Under the pieces are notes generated by a model. The model saw nothing but the letters and a program-made list of their open reading frames with translations. It ran no database searches and was not told the origin of the DNA. This document shows, one piece after another, positions 63,922 through 64,000 of a stretch of DNA of 64,000 bases (the stretch's first letter is position 1; every line of letters begins with the position of its first letter). A program made the position numbers and the translations under genes. This DNA comes from Leuctra nigra (lineage: Eukaryota > Arthropoda > Insecta > Plecoptera > Leuctridae), in NCBI GenBank assembly GCA_934045905.1, contig OW203769.1:32553345-32617344 (forward strand), in the 5' to 3' direction.

Positions 63922-64000
63922 GTGAGTCTTGATTGTGCATTTCACATTTAGCATTTCTTGCGATGATACTGGATGATTCTGGGTGATTTGGTTTTTTTAA

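Overview
This is a eukaryotic, repeat-rich window, almost certainly from an insect. The main evidence is a Rebers-Riddiford RR-2 cuticular protein gene, a C-type lectin of the insect hemolymph LPS-binding type, and short GT-AG exons separated by long AT-rich introns full of transposon debris. The lectin type and the repeat style suggest a hemimetabolous insect such as a planthopper-like hemipteran, but this is inference only.

Layout. 1-12.2 kb: intergenic repeats (Helitron-like copies, a TTAA-flanked 529-bp element, a hAT MITE, foldbacks, a 5S-SINE fragment). 12.2-30.25 kb: ten 3' exons of an SLC18B1-like MFS transporter on the + strand (459 codons plus stop, every splice phase compatible); its 5' exons were not found. 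30.4-39.3 kb: a hAT MITE just downstream of the transporter stop, two TTAA elements, Helitron-like copies, and a LINE inserted into an older antisense LINE. 39.9-46.25 kb: a complete five-exon secreted C-type lectin gene (257 aa), whose large intron 2 holds a LINE fragment, a long-TIR element and a tandem array carrying CRE, ETS-like and YY1/Pho-like motifs. 46.3-50.1 kb: MITEs and a tRNA-derived SINE. 50.1-54.4 kb: a tRNA-like sequence inside a long palindrome, then a TATA promoter and a three-exon cuticular protein gene. 54.5-63.7 kb: a GAA microsatellite, Helitron-like and TTAA elements, a 5S-rRNA-derived SINE and several foldbacks. 63.8-64 kb: a possible promoter and short first exon of a further gene that leaves the window.

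Main discovery candidate: in the transporter gene, six of the ten exons carry tandem arrays that straddle one splice junction, so that each repeat unit rebuilds a usable-looking 3' splice site (157-bp x7, about 65-bp x6, 152-bp x10) or 5' splice site (16-bp, about 155 copies; about 55-bp, roughly 19 copies; four copies of one exon tail). Only the unit next to unique exon sequence keeps the reading frame. Copy-specific substitutions argue against simple assembly stutter but do not exclude it. The second candidate is the set of tRNA-like sequences at the cuticle gene: one sits in the loop of a long hairpin, and two that lack an anticodon arm face each other.

The three recognised genes are not functionally linked in any obvious way; they are ordinary insect genes in a landscape of nested, mostly non-autonomous transposons. 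Exact target-site duplications were read by eye for many of these elements.
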